DNA of 64,000 bases, taken from the NCBI GenBank assembly GCA_018818125.1, contig JAHISQ010000165.1:1-64000 (forward strand). Direction: 5' to 3'. Positions within the stretch are counted from its first letter, which is position 1. Each line of letters starts with the position of its first letter. Positions 1 to 9,922 of this stretch are shown here, one piece after another. The translations under genes and the position numbers were made by a program. Origin of the DNA: Candidatus Rifleibacteriota bacterium (GTDB lineage Bacteria; Muiribacteriota; Ozemobacteria; Ozemobacterales; Ozemobacteraceae). The notes under the pieces were generated by a model. The model searched no databases. It saw only the letters and a list, made by a program, of their open reading frames with translations, and was not told the origin of the DNA.

Positions 1-2
1 CA

Positions 3-1319
3 TTGCAAGGCGACAACAGCAGAAAATTTGAAGATTGTTTTCGGATGGCACTCGCCGATTCTGAAAGACTTGTTCACGATATCGAGATGCGTCAGTTTAG
101 AGAGGGTTGCGTCGGACTGGCTGCTGACCTGTTTACCGCTTTCTACGCCGTAGCGACAGAAAAAGCCGAAACTGTCTATCGAGATATACCATGGAAGCTG
201 CTCCACCAGCTCGCATGGCATTTGAACAATGTTTCGAAGAAATACAACGAGGCGTATGGAATTTTAAAAACCATTTTATCCTTGACAACACTTTCACCAA
301 CGACTGCGCTGACAGTCGAGCTTGAAAGCAGCATGGGCTTTTTCAAGCGCAATCACTACTGGAACCGCATAGACAGCGCGGCGGTAAGCGGCGATCACGG
401 CACGATGATTCTTTATATCGACAGACTCATGCCAATTGTTACAGCTGGCCATGAGAAAAGCAACCTGATCATGCTGAGAGCAAAAGCAGTAAAGAGCGGC
501 AAAGGACTGCCATGCGGCTGTCTATGGCTCCTGATAGCAGTATTGCTGATATTGTTCGGCATAAACTACATTCTTAACAAATTCGCATTTACCGATCCGG
601 GCGAGAACGCCTCTACAACGATTACTTCTCTACAGCCAACGAATGGTGACCCGATCGAAAGAATATACGCAACGCCTGAATTGGCAAGCATGAGCCTTAA
701 GGTCTTTAATCGCGCCGGGCTCAACGAGATCAAACCACCGCTGCTACCACATGGTCGCAAATTAAATCTGTCTGAGTTGCGTTATGTCATTTTTCAGAAA
801 CGGCGACTCGAGTATCTTGGAGAAATCGAACTGTCGCCGCAGGAAAAAGAAATACTGCGCCAACTCTGGGAAGAATGGCGAAGCCGGGGCGAGAACATAG
901 ATTTTGAGACCGATGACCGCAAAAAAGTCGAAAATGAAGCAAATCTTTATTCTGCCATGCTCAAGAGCGATGCTGAAGATCAGCTGGAGCGGTCGCTCAA
1001 AGTTTTTACAAAAGACGGCTGGAAAAAGGATCCCGACAACGGCGACATTGACGAGAGTCCTCTCGAAATGCGCGACAATGAGCATAAACCAGGAGAGCAA
1101 CCGTCTGGCGAAGTTTTGTTAAACCTGCGCGTTTCGGCAGACATTCAAAAAGTTCTGCTGCGACTTGAGCAAATCGGATACTACAATGGTCCAACTGATC
1201 TGGACAAATGGAACAGGGTCGCGCGCGCCGCCCTGGCCAGATTTAAAGCCGCTAAAATGCTGCGCATCGACGACCAATGGGACCTCGAAACTCAGCAGGC
1301 ATTATTTGCAGACAAATGA
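3..1319 (+). CDS. Membrane protein with C-terminal peptidoglycan-binding-like domain (left end open)
   Basis: The reading frame is open to the left edge, so the TTG at position 3 may be internal and the true start may lie outside. About 170 soluble residues precede one hydrophobic segment at roughly residues 172-191 (GCLWLLIAVLLILFGINYIL). A charged linker follows, rich in Glu, Asp and Lys. The last 55 residues resemble a PG_binding_1 fold (LRLEQIGYYNG, then RAALARFKAAKML and LETQQALF), the helical repeat used to hold peptidoglycan. A single-span protein with a cytoplasmic helical N-terminus and a periplasmic wall-binding tail is the simplest reading. I do not recognise the N-terminal region. 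The gene reads into the signalling cluster but is separated from it by a promoter-like gap. Confidence 0.6.
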   Translation: MQGDNSRKFEDCFRMALADSERLVHDIEMRQFREGCVGLAADLFTAFYAVATEKAETVYRDIPWKLLHQLAWHLNNVSKKYNEAYGILKTILSLTTLSPTTALTVELESSMGFFKRNHYWNRIDSAAVSGDHGTMILYIDRLMPIVTAGHEKSNLIMLRAKAVKSGKGLPCGCLWLLIAVLLILFGINYILNKFAFTDPGENASTTITSLQPTNGDPIERIYATPELASMSLKVFNRAGLNEIKPPLLPHGRKLNLSELRYVIFQKRRLEYLGEIELSPQEKEILRQLWEEWRSRGENIDFETDDRKKVENEANLYSAMLKSDAEDQLERSLKVFTKDGWKKDPDNGDIDESPLEMRDNEHKPGEQPSGEVLLNLRVSADIQKVLLRLEQIGYYNGPTDLDKWNRVARAALARFKAAKMLRIDDQWDLETQQALFADK

Positions 1320-1343
1320 ACAAAAACTTTACACATAAAAACG

Positions 1344-1370
1344 TTACTTAGAAAAATTGTGAGCTATAAT
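1344..1370 (+). promoter_or_regulatory. Possible sigma-70 promoter for the receiver-cyclase gene
   Basis: A perfect TATAAT lies at 1365-1370, with a weak TTACTT 15 bp upstream. Transcription would start near 1377, about 30 nt before the ATG at 1407. This fits the shorter start and would leave the in-frame GTG at 1359 outside the transcript. The -35 element is poor, so this rests mostly on the -10 match. Confidence 0.35.
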
Positions 1371-1406
1371 GAGAACGATTCTTTTTTTTGCACAGGAGCT
1401 GGCACG

Positions 1407-2531
1407 ATGACTGAAAGCGTCATTCGAGAAATAACGCCACCAATTACACCACAGAATGAGGACGTCAGCGAGGTTGAGTCGTCGCATGAACCATTCAAGT
1501 TGTGGAATGAAGAAAAGCAATGCATTCTGGCTGTCGATGACATGCCTGAAAACATAGAAATTATCCGCAATTTGCTGGGCAAAGAATACCAGATCAAGGC
1601 AGCCACAAAAGGCTCAAAAGCAATTGAAATTGCCAGACGCCACCCGCAACCAGACCTCATCCTGCTCGACATCATGATGCCGGAAATGAGCGGTCTTGAG
1701 GTATGTCGCATTCTCAAAACAGATGCTGACACGCTACATATTCCGATAATCTTTGCAACCGGCAAAACCGACGGCGCCAATGAAATTGAAGGCTTTGAGT
1801 TCGGAGCAGCCGACTACATTACCAAGCCCTTTCATCCGGCGATCATAAAAGCCAGAGTACAGACCCATCTTATGCTGTTGAAAGAACAAAAAAAAGTCGA
1901 CCAGCTCCTCGAAAATGTACTGCCGCGAAGAATTATTCAGAACCTCAAGTCGAGTGGTTTCAGCGCACCCGAATTATTTGAACCAGTTACTTTGATGCTT
2001 GCCGAAATGATTGAGCTTGATTCCGGCAAGACCAATTTTACTGAGCAAATGGCTGAAGAACTGACTGATATGTTCACAGTAATGGACGGAATCGTGGCCA
2101 GACGTGGCGCCGAACGCATTAAAACGTTTAACAACTCCTATCTTGCTGCCAGCGGACTTCCTGTTCCGAATATAGACCACGCCAGAATAATGGTTCAGGT
2201 AGCCGTGGATTTCATGAACTTTCTCAATTTCAGCAGTCTTAGCCGCAAAAAGGGCTGGAAAGTACGTATCGGCCTGCATAGCGGCTCCGTTGTCGGCAGC
2301 ATTATTGGCCGAAAACATTATCATTACGACGTTTTCGGCGACGCTGTCAAAATTGCAACTCTGGTCAGAGACTCAACACCAGCGATGTCTTTGCTGGTTA
2401 CCGAAACAACGATGCAGCTGGTTAAAAATTCATTTTCATTTGTTCCGCACAAGACGATTAATTTTAAAGAAAACGTAGCAGTCTCTCTATATGAACTCGC
2501 CCGCAACAACAGGCAAATGTTACTTGATTAA
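1407..2531 (+). CDS. Response regulator with degenerate class III nucleotide cyclase domain
   Basis: The protein has 374 residues. The ATG at 1407 is preceded by AGGAG at good spacing, which I prefer over an in-frame GTG at 1359. A receiver domain covers about residues 35-155, with an acidic pair (AVDD), phospho-acceptor D88 in LLDIMMPEMSG, and conserved Thr and Lys (YITKPF). A helical linker (LLENVLPRRIIQNL) of the type that precedes class III cyclases leads into a cyclase homology domain at about 185-350. The overall fold signature is kept (KTF..SYLAASGLPVPN, IRIGLHSG-like, YDVFGD). Key positions are lost: first metal Asp is E200, second metal Asp is N243, and the transition-state Asn and Arg are K315 and L319. 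It is probably a non-catalytic, cyclase-derived output or dimerisation module. The next gene starts 25 nt downstream. Confidence 0.85.
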   Translation: MTESVIREITPPITPQNEDVSEVESSHEPFKLWNEEKQCILAVDDMPENIEIIRNLLGKEYQIKAATKGSKAIEIARRHPQPDLILLDIMMPEMSGLEVCRILKTDADTLHIPIIFATGKTDGANEIEGFEFGAADYITKPFHPAIIKARVQTHLMLLKEQKKVDQLLENVLPRRIIQNLKSSGFSAPELFEPVTLMLAEMIELDSGKTNFTEQMAEELTDMFTVMDGIVARRGAERIKTFNNSYLAASGLPVPNIDHARIMVQVAVDFMNFLNFSSLSRKKGWKVRIGLHSGSVVGSIIGRKHYHYDVFGDAVKIATLVRDSTPAMSLLVTETTMQLVKNSFSFVPHKTINFKENVAVSLYELARNNRQMLLD

Positions 2532-2556
2532 ATTCACAATACTGGTCTGAAACAAA

Positions 2557-5500
2557 ATGAATACAACAAAACCTACAGAATCTTCCGCCACAGAATTCGA
2601 TAGTCTGCAATTCGAAGATCTATTCTCTCTTGCTGACATTCAGAAGCTGCAGGATTCTTTTGCCAACGCATTTGAGATCGCCGCTATTATTACCAGAGCA
2701 GACGGCACGCCAATTACCAGACCCAGTTGTTTTACTAACCTCTGCAGCGACGTCATTCTTAAAACCGCTGTGGGCAGACAAAATTGTAAGATGCTTAATC
2801 CCAGGCCTGAACTGCTCAAGCCAGATATGGTGGCTGTCAAATGCGCAGGTTGCGGCAAATGGGAAGTAGAGGCCGGTATATATCTTGGCTCCAGATTACT
2901 GGCCATCTGGCGGGTCGGGCAGGTTAGAGACCCCGAAACGACCGACGAACAGTTACTTACCTACGCCGTAAAAATCGGTGCAAATCTCGAAGAATACCGC
3001 AGATTCCTGAAAGACGTTCCAGTAGTGCCACGAAAAAAGCTTGAAGCAATCGCCAACGCTCTGTTCGAAACCGCCAGACAGCTCACAAATACCGCGTTCC
3101 AGAACTTCCAGCTTAGACAGTTGAGCGAGCGCAAAAACATTGAGAAACAGCTTGAACGCGCTAACTTTCTTGCAAACGAAGCATTCGAACTTGCCAGAGC
3201 CGGGTATTGGTATCTGCCATTGGACAACTCCGGGTATTACACCTCAACCGAGAGGACAGCAAAACTCTTTGGCGATCTGCCAAAACCGGACTGGCGCTAT
3301 CATCTCGTCGATGAATGGCTTGCCAACATCAAGGCTGCCGAACCGGATGCCGCCAGGCGCACATATCAGCATCTGCAGGACACAATAGAAGGACGAAACA
3401 AAACCTACGACGTCATCTATCCTTACAAAAGACCGATTGACGGTAAAGTTATCTGGATACACGCCATCGCTTATCTGACCAGAAACGAAAAGAAAAAACA
3501 GCTTGAAATGTATGGTGTCGTCCAGAATATTACCCAACAAGTAATAGCAGAAAAAGCACTTAAGGAAAGCCAGGAGCGGCTCGAACTGATATTGAACAGT
3601 GCCTGGCTTGGGCTATGGGACTGGCGAATCAATTCTAACGAACTTTACACCAACGAAATCTGGGCCGAAATGCTTGGCTATACAAAGATCGAACTCGATG
3701 CCAATTATCGGAACAATGTTGAGCGCTGGAAAAGCCTTGTACACCCAGACGACATCGACCATGTCTGGCAGCAGTTCTGCAGTCACGTATCCAGCAAAAG
3801 CCTTGACTACCGAACTGAATTTCGCATGAGAACAAAAAGCGGGAGCTGGAAATGGATTCTCGCCATCGGAAAATGCGTTGAGCGTGATGCCGATGGCAGA
3901 GGCACGCGCATGGTTGGGGTTCACATCGATATCGACGCAAACAAACTTACTGAAGAAGCCCTCGCCCGTGCCAAAAACACAGCAGAAACTGCCACAGTTG
4001 CCAAATCCAACTTCCTCGCCAACATGTCACACGAAATTCGCACACCGATGAATGCAATCATGGGCATGTCGCAGCTTGCGCTGCAAACCAGCCTTTCTGA
4101 TCAACAGCGCAACTATATCGAAAAAGTTCACCTGGCGGCGCAGAATCTTCTCGGAATTATCAATGACATCCTCGATTTTTCAAAAATAGAAGCTGACAAG
4201 TTGAGCATTGAAACAACAGATTTCTGGCTCGAAGATGTGTTCAACTATTTTACCAATGTAACCAGTCTCAAGGCAGAAGAAAAAAATCTTAAGCTTATTT
4301 TTGCCATAGCGCCAGAACTCCCGACGGCGCTAATTGGCGACCCGCTGCGCCTCAACCAGGTTCTGGTAAATCTCGGCAACAACGCGATAAAATTTGCCGA
4401 AACCGGTGAAATAGTAGTTGGAGTCGAGCAGACGAACATTGACGAGAATTCAGTAGAACTTCATTTCTGGGTCAAAGACAACGGTATTGGCATTAGTCTT
4501 AAGCATCAACAAAAGCTTTTTGAGCCTTTCAGTCAGGTAGACGCTTCAACCAGCAGGAAGTTTGGCGGGACCGGCCTGGGCCTGGCCATTTCAAAAAAAC
4601 TTGTCGAAAAAATGCATGGAAAAATCTGGGTTTTCAGCGAACCAGACAAAGGCTCGATCTTTCACTTCACTGCCAGATTCGGACTTCAAAGGCAGCAAAA
4701 AACACACCTGGCACCTGATTTAGAGCACTTTCAAGGGCGCTGCGCACTGCTTATCGATGACTGCAAAAGTGAGCGCGATGTTCTCGCTGTGAGCCTCAAG
4801 TTTTTAGGGTTTGCTGTTGAACCTGCTAACGATGGCAACGATGGTATCAAGCTGTTCGAGAGCTTAGCAGAAAGCGGCAGAAAACCAGATCTGGCTATAA
4901 TAGACTCCCACATACCTGACATGAGCGGTGTAGAGTGCGCTCTTCGGATCAAAAAATCTCATTACAGCAATACTCCTGTAATTCTGTTAACAAGCGCATA
5001 TCAAAGCGACAAAGTAATTCAGGACGCCGAAAAACGTGGCCTCACTCCGCTACAGATTTTAAATAAACCAATTTTTTCAGCAAATCTGCTTTTAGCAGTA
5101 AAAGTGTCATTTGGGGCAACTCCAGCAACACCTGTTCATGTCAATAAGGTTTTGATAGACATCTCAGCAGCGGCTGAATTCCTTGGTGGTGCAAGGGTGC
5201 TTCTGGTAGAAGACAACGAAATGAATCAGGAACTGGCCATGGAGTTGCTGAAAAAAGCGGAAATAGAGGTTGTATTAGCCAACCACGGCCAGGAAGCGCT
5301 CGATATTCTCAGCCAGGACAATGATTTTGATGGAATTCTGATGGACTGCCAGATGCCAGTGATGGATGGCTACATTGCAACGCGAACAATAAGGAGCAGA
5401 GCAGATCTACGCAACATTCCGATTATTGCAATGACCGCCAACGCAATGGTTGGCGACCGGGAAAAGGCAATTGATGCCGGAATGAATGATCATATCCCCA

Positions 5501-6213
5501 AACCCGTTGATGTACACAACATGTTTCTTACAATGGCACAGTGGATAAAACCGGCAACTGGACGAAGCAAAGCCGCCAGATTAACTGAAACAGTTGAACA
5601 GTTAAGCTTCACAATACCCGAGCTTGCCGGAATCGACACAAAACGATCACTAACCATGCTGTCGAACAACAGCGACCTTTATCAAAAAATGTTGATCAAG
5701 TTTTATGACAGCTATGGCAATTTTCGCGAAGACTTTTGGGCGGCCACAAATGATACAGATTCATCAGCAGCAACCCGGGCTGCCCATTCCTTAAAGGGCA
5801 ATGCTGGCAATATTGGAGCTGCAAGTGTTCAGGCCATGGCTGAGCGGCTCGAAGAAGCCTGTCAGAACAACGCCGACCCTGCCCTCATTTTATCGCTGCT
5901 TGAAAAAACGGCGACAGAGATTGCCAAAATAAGACAGGAGCTGGAGAAAGTCACTCTCAAACCAGTCCAGACTGCAGAAGCTCAAACGGTTGCCTACGAC
6001 AGCTTCGAACTTGACCGGCTATACAAAAGCCTGCATAATCTTCTGCACGAATCTGATTCAGAAGCCATCAGCGTATTCGAAGAGCATCACGAGATGCTTA
6101 AATCGGCATTTTCCGATAACTTTGCTGAACTGGCAAAATCGGTTCGCAGCTATGATTTCGAGGCTGCTCTTCTGCTACTGGAAGCGGCCATAAAAAAAGC
6201 AACGACCAGATAA
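2557..6213 (+). CDS. PocR-PAS-PAS hybrid histidine kinase with two receivers and HPt
   Basis: This 1218-residue protein lacks membrane segments and so should be cytoplasmic. Residues about 17-195 match the PocR sensory domain, with a Cys-containing core (NLCSDVILKTAVGRQNC, then CAGCGKWE) and the typical AIWRVGQV stretch. Two PAS domains follow (about 205-330 and 335-465). The dimerisation domain has H492 in SHEIRTPMNAI, then a HATPase domain with N, G1 (DNGIGI) and G2 (GTGLGLAI) boxes. Two receivers have D783 (IIDSHIPDMSG) and D930 (LMDCQMPVMDG). A C-terminal HPt has H1077 in AHSLKGNAGNIG. This is a complete intramolecular phosphorelay. PocR domains generally bind small hydrocarbon-like ligands; the ligand here is unknown. 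It lies between the receiver-cyclase gene and a second hybrid kinase and may be cotranscribed with both. Confidence 0.93.
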   Translation: MNTTKPTESSATEFDSLQFEDLFSLADIQKLQDSFANAFEIAAIITRADGTPITRPSCFTNLCSDVILKTAVGRQNCKMLNPRPELLKPDMVAVKCAGCGKWEVEAGIYLGSRLLAIWRVGQVRDPETTDEQLLTYAVKIGANLEEYRRFLKDVPVVPRKKLEAIANALFETARQLTNTAFQNFQLRQLSERKNIEKQLERANFLANEAFELARAGYWYLPLDNSGYYTSTERTAKLFGDLPKPDWRYHLVDEWLANIKAAEPDAARRTYQHLQDTIEGRNKTYDVIYPYKRPIDGKVIWIHAIAYLTRNEKKKQLEMYGVVQNITQQVIAEKALKESQERLELILNSAWLGLWDWRINSNELYTNEIWAEMLGYTKIELDANYRNNVERWKSLVHPDDIDHVWQQFCSHVSSKSLDYRTEFRMRTKSGSWKWILAIGKCVERDADGRGTRMVGVHIDIDANKLTEEALARAKNTAETATVAKSNFLANMSHEIRTPMNAIMGMSQLALQTSLSDQQRNYIEKVHLAAQNLLGIINDILDFSKIEADKLSIETTDFWLEDVFNYFTNVTSLKAEEKNLKLIFAIAPELPTALIGDPLRLNQVLVNLGNNAIKFAETGEIVVGVEQTNIDENSVELHFWVKDNGIGISLKHQQKLFEPFSQVDASTSRKFGGTGLGLAISKKLVEKMHGKIWVFSEPDKGSIFHFTARFGLQRQQKTHLAPDLEHFQGRCALLIDDCKSERDVLAVSLKFLGFAVEPANDGNDGIKLFESLAESGRKPDLAIIDSHIPDMSGVECALRIKKSHYSNTPVILLTSAYQSDKVIQDAEKRGLTPLQILNKPIFSANLLLAVKVSFGATPATPVHVNKVLIDISAAAEFLGGARVLLVEDNEMNQELAMELLKKAEIEVVLANHGQEALDILSQDNDFDGILMDCQMPVMDGYIATRTIRSRADLRNIPIIAMTANAMVGDREKAIDAGMNDHIPKPVDVHNMFLTMAQWIKPATGRSKAARLTETVEQLSFTIPELAGIDTKRSLTMLSNNSDLYQKMLIKFYDSYGNFREDFWAATNDTDSSAATRAAHSLKGNAGNIGAASVQAMAERLEEACQNNADPALILSLLEKTATEIAKIRQELEKVTLKPVQTAEAQTVAYDSFELDRLYKSLHNLLHESDSEAISVFEEHHEMLKSAFSDNFAELAKSVRSYDFEAALLLLEAAIKKATTR

Positions 6214-6249
6214 CCTTTTCTTATCGCCAACACTCGGGAGAACATGATT

Positions 6250-9200
6250 ATGAACAAAGACAGACTATTTAGGGTTTCTTTGACATGGAAAGTCCGTATA
6301 GCCTTCATCTTCCTGTTTGTACTCTTCTGTGGTCTGGGCATTTTCTCCCTGACGCTTCTGCAACAACTTGAAAATATCACGAAGAACATACACAACGAAG
6401 CAACCGGTTTTGCAGATCTCGACAAAGTCAGCAAAACAATGACTGATGAAAGATATCTGTATGCAAGTCTGATTCTCACCGAATCTGATGAAGAATTGAG
6501 CAAAATCGACAAATTATTGGTCAAAACCCGTGAAGAATTTATCCAGGCCTGTAAAATTTATGAAGAGGGCATTTTTTTTGCAGAAAGCAACCAGTTATTC
6601 GAAAAATTTTTGACTCTGGCCGAAGCCTATCACCTCGAAACCGATGTGGTATTCGACCTTGCACTCCAGGGCAAGAATGCGCAAGCAAGAACATATATGC
6701 AGACAACTGCCAATTCGTCATTTCGAGAGGCTTTCAGCTGCATTGGTCAGCTCAGACAACTCAACAACAGAATTGCCACGCAAGCGTGGAAAAATGCCAA
6801 CACAGTCTATGGTCAGGGAAAAATTGTCCTGCTCATCGCCACAATCATGGTAAGCATTGGTACAATGCTGATTGCCAGGTTTATGCGGCTAAGTATTTTC
6901 AGACCAATTCTAAATTTAACTGGAGCTATCACCCGTCTGGCTGACTGGGAAATGAATGTTGTCATTCCTGAGCAAAATCGCAGCGATGAGCTTGGCGAAA
7001 TGGCCAATGCCATAGCTGCTCTGCAAATAACGGCCATACAGCAACAAAAGACCAGTTGGATAAAAGCCAAACTGCAGGAAGTTACTCATGAAATACAAAA
7101 ATCAGAACAGATCGAAGAATTCGCAGCTACTCTGCTGAACAGGCTTGCACCGATTCTGGAGGCTCAAGTTGGTGCATTCTATTCTTTCGATATTCTCGAA
7201 GAATCTTTTAATCTGAGCGGAAGATACGGATTCACGCCCAGGTCAGGTCATCCAACACATTTTCGAATTGGAGAAGGTTTAATCGGGCAATGCGCAGCTG
7301 ACAAAGCATCAATAACTCTAACCAACCTGCCGCCGGATTATATCTCTATCACCTCCGGCATAGTCGATGGAACACCACACGAACTTTTCATCGCTCCGAT
7401 TCTGGCCTCTGCCGACAAGGTGCTGGCCGTCATGGAATTTGCTACGATAAAAGAAATCGGGCCAGAACAACATGATCTGCTTAAAGAGCTGTTACCAATT
7501 CTTGGCCTGAATCTGCAGATAATCGAACGCAATCAGCGCACCAAAGAACTGCTCACAAAAAGCCAGCGCCAGGCTCTTGAGCTGGAAAAACAGGCCGAGC
7601 AAATATTTTCTGACCAGTATGATCTGCAAAATCAGCATCACGAGCTTTTAAAGGTGAATGAAGAGCTGGCCAACAAAACCGCTGAGATCGAAGCAACGCT
7701 AGAAAAGCTTGAAGAAGCGACCAAGGTTAAAAACATCTTTCTTGCCAACATGTCGCACGAGATACGCACGCCAATGAATGCCGTTATCGGCATGTCGCAT
7801 CTTTGTCTCAAAACCGAACTTAGCGATAAACAGAAGGATTATGTCGAGAAGATTCAGCAGGCAGGTTTTTCTTTACTTGAAATCATTAATAACGTTCTCG
7901 ACTTTTCAAGAATTGAAGATGGCAACATGAAAGTGCGCCGATCTCTTTTTATGGTTAGCGAGCTTCTTGATAAAACAACTCTTGAGTTTGCATGTAGAGC
8001 CAAAGATAAAGGTCTTGAATTTATCACCCAGGTAGATGAAGGTCTACCGCCAAGTCTGTATGGAGATCATTTAAGAATCAGTCAGATACTTCACCAGTTG
8101 CTCGCCAATGCCGTAAAATTCACGGAAAAGGGACGCGTAGAACTCAAAATCAAAATTTTAGAACACAATGACAGTCAGATTAAACTACGCTTTGAAGTTG
8201 CTGACACCGGAATCGGGATGACTCAAAAACATCTGACGTACATGTTTCAGCCATTCCGACAAGCCGACAATTCAACCACTCGCGAATTTTCCGGTACCGG
8301 TATCGGACTGGCTCTTTCAAAACGTCTGGTAGAAATGATGGGGGGGGAAATCCAGGCAAAATCGCAGCACGGCCTTGGCACTACATTTTATTTCGAAGTC
8401 TGGTGCGGCCTTGGCGCTGCGAGTACACCGCAGACCATAAGTTTTTCGATCGAAGACTTTCGCGCATTGATCGTCGACGACAATCCCATCGACCAACAGA
8501 TCCTGACCGAACAGCTCACCTCTATCGGCTTGCAGGTAAATGTCTGCGCCAGCGGAACTGAGGCAATGGTTAAAATACAAGAAGCTGACAGCAACGATCC
8601 GTTCAGGCTGGTATTCATGGACTGGCAGTTACCAGGGGGGAACGGAATTGATATTATCCATCAGATCGAAAATCTTGAAACACATAATCACAAACCGGCC
8701 ATTATTCTGGTAACTGCATTTGAAATAGATGATGTTCGCGACCAGGCCGAGCTTGCCGGTGTTAAGGCATTTCTACCTAAACCGGTAACTCCATCCAATC
8801 TTTGGAGCTCACTGGTTAAAGCCTTTGGCTCACCTATTTTGAAACCTTCTCTGGAAGAAACACAGAAATACTCGCCTAGAGACCTGCATGGCCTGCGCGT
8901 CCTCCTCGTCGAAGATAATGATCTAAATCAGCAGATCGCCAAAGAACTGCTGCAATCAGTCGACATCGAAGTTGCACTTGCCAACAACGGCAAAATCGCC
9001 CTGGAAATGCTTAAATCTTCGCCAGACCCGCTTCCCTATGATCTGATATTTATGGATATTCAAATGCCGATCATGGATGGGCATCAAGCTACCATTGAAA
9101 TAAGAAAGGATGACCGTTTCAAAAACCTGCCAATCATTGCGCTTACCGCAAACGCCATGGAAGATGAAAAACAGCAATGCTTAGAAGAGGGCATGAATGG

Positions 9201-9903
9201 CCATATCAGCAAACCCATCGAACCACCCCAACTCTTCAGACTGCTGACGAACTGGGTAAAAAGGCGGCCAGACACAACCAGCAACAGCAAGTCCGAACTA
9301 GACACAAAGGCGGGCCTGCGCCGCGTCGCTGGCAACCGCCAATTATACGCAAACCTTCTACAAAGATTTGCCGAAGGTCAATCGAGTGCTGTTGAATTAA
9401 TCCGCAAAGCGCTGGCAAATGGCGAGAAAAACACAGCAGAGAGAGTCGCACACACCCTTAAAGGTGTCTCTGGCAATATCGGCGCAACGTCACTGCAAAG
9501 CATTGCAGCAACACTTGAGAAAGGATTAAAAGCGGGCAAAGACCTTACTGCGATCGAAACGGAACTTGCACAGTGCGAAGAAATTTTTAATAAGACAATT
9601 GCAGCGATTACCCTGTTTACAGCCAATACGGCCGGTGAAAACGCAAAAAAACAAAATATTGCACCGGCCACGGCCGACCTCGACCCCAGCAGTGCTGCAA
9701 GGATGCTGAAGCACTTTCATTATCTGCTGGCGCAAAGCGATGGCGAATCCGAAGATTACCTTGAACAAAATGAAGCTTTTCTTAAAGCGCTGTTGGGCGA
9801 AGATGCACTCACTAAACTGCAAAACTCACTGAGTCAATTTGACTTTGATGCGGCACTCGCACATCTGCAGAAGACCGCCACCGAAAGAAAAATTGTTATT
9901 TAG
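6250..9903 (+). CDS. Membrane hybrid histidine kinase, HAMP-GAF, two receivers and HPt
   Basis: The protein has 1217 residues. Two ATGs sit six bases apart; GGGAG at 6236-6240 is spaced correctly for the second, at 6250. A first membrane span (about 13-38) and a second (about 190-213) bracket a helical periplasmic sensor of about 150 residues resembling four-helix-bundle chemoreceptor sensors. HAMP (about 215-265), GAF (about 280-430) and a coiled coil lead to H503 in SHEIRTPMNAV, then HATPase (DTGIGM, GTGIGLAL). Receivers carry D791 (FMDWQLPGGNG) and D936 (FMDIQMPIMDG), and the HPt carries H1068 (AHTLKGVSGNIG). The architecture from HisKA onward mirrors the preceding gene, suggesting duplication with exchange of the sensor. 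The end is 19 nt from a convergent gene, with no clear hairpin between. Confidence 0.92.
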   Translation: MNKDRLFRVSLTWKVRIAFIFLFVLFCGLGIFSLTLLQQLENITKNIHNEATGFADLDKVSKTMTDERYLYASLILTESDEELSKIDKLLVKTREEFIQACKIYEEGIFFAESNQLFEKFLTLAEAYHLETDVVFDLALQGKNAQARTYMQTTANSSFREAFSCIGQLRQLNNRIATQAWKNANTVYGQGKIVLLIATIMVSIGTMLIARFMRLSIFRPILNLTGAITRLADWEMNVVIPEQNRSDELGEMANAIAALQITAIQQQKTSWIKAKLQEVTHEIQKSEQIEEFAATLLNRLAPILEAQVGAFYSFDILEESFNLSGRYGFTPRSGHPTHFRIGEGLIGQCAADKASITLTNLPPDYISITSGIVDGTPHELFIAPILASADKVLAVMEFATIKEIGPEQHDLLKELLPILGLNLQIIERNQRTKELLTKSQRQALELEKQAEQIFSDQYDLQNQHHELLKVNEELANKTAEIEATLEKLEEATKVKNIFLANMSHEIRTPMNAVIGMSHLCLKTELSDKQKDYVEKIQQAGFSLLEIINNVLDFSRIEDGNMKVRRSLFMVSELLDKTTLEFACRAKDKGLEFITQVDEGLPPSLYGDHLRISQILHQLLANAVKFTEKGRVELKIKILEHNDSQIKLRFEVADTGIGMTQKHLTYMFQPFRQADNSTTREFSGTGIGLALSKRLVEMMGGEIQAKSQHGLGTTFYFEVWCGLGAASTPQTISFSIEDFRALIVDDNPIDQQILTEQLTSIGLQVNVCASGTEAMVKIQEADSNDPFRLVFMDWQLPGGNGIDIIHQIENLETHNHKPAIILVTAFEIDDVRDQAELAGVKAFLPKPVTPSNLWSSLVKAFGSPILKPSLEETQKYSPRDLHGLRVLLVEDNDLNQQIAKELLQSVDIEVALANNGKIALEMLKSSPDPLPYDLIFMDIQMPIMDGHQATIEIRKDDRFKNLPIIALTANAMEDEKQQCLEEGMNGHISKPIEPPQLFRLLTNWVKRRPDTTSNSKSELDTKAGLRRVAGNRQLYANLLQRFAEGQSSAVELIRKALANGEKNTAERVAHTLKGVSGNIGATSLQSIAATLEKGLKAGKDLTAIETELAQCEEIFNKTIAAITLFTANTAGENAKKQNIAPATADLDPSSAARMLKHFHYLLAQSDGESEDYLEQNEAFLKALLGEDALTKLQNSLSQFDFDAALAHLQKTATERKIVI

Positions 9904-9922
9904 GGCTCTAACCAGTCGGCGG

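Noticed and set aside
1359..1406. GTG start at 1359 for the receiver-cyclase gene
   Set aside because: It has no ribosome-binding site and overlaps the TATAAT box, while ATG 1407 has AGGAG at good spacing.
2557..9903. Possible frameshift linking the two giant hybrid kinases into one gene
   Set aside because: Each has a complete set of domains through HPt, a proper stop and a separate start with its own upstream region.
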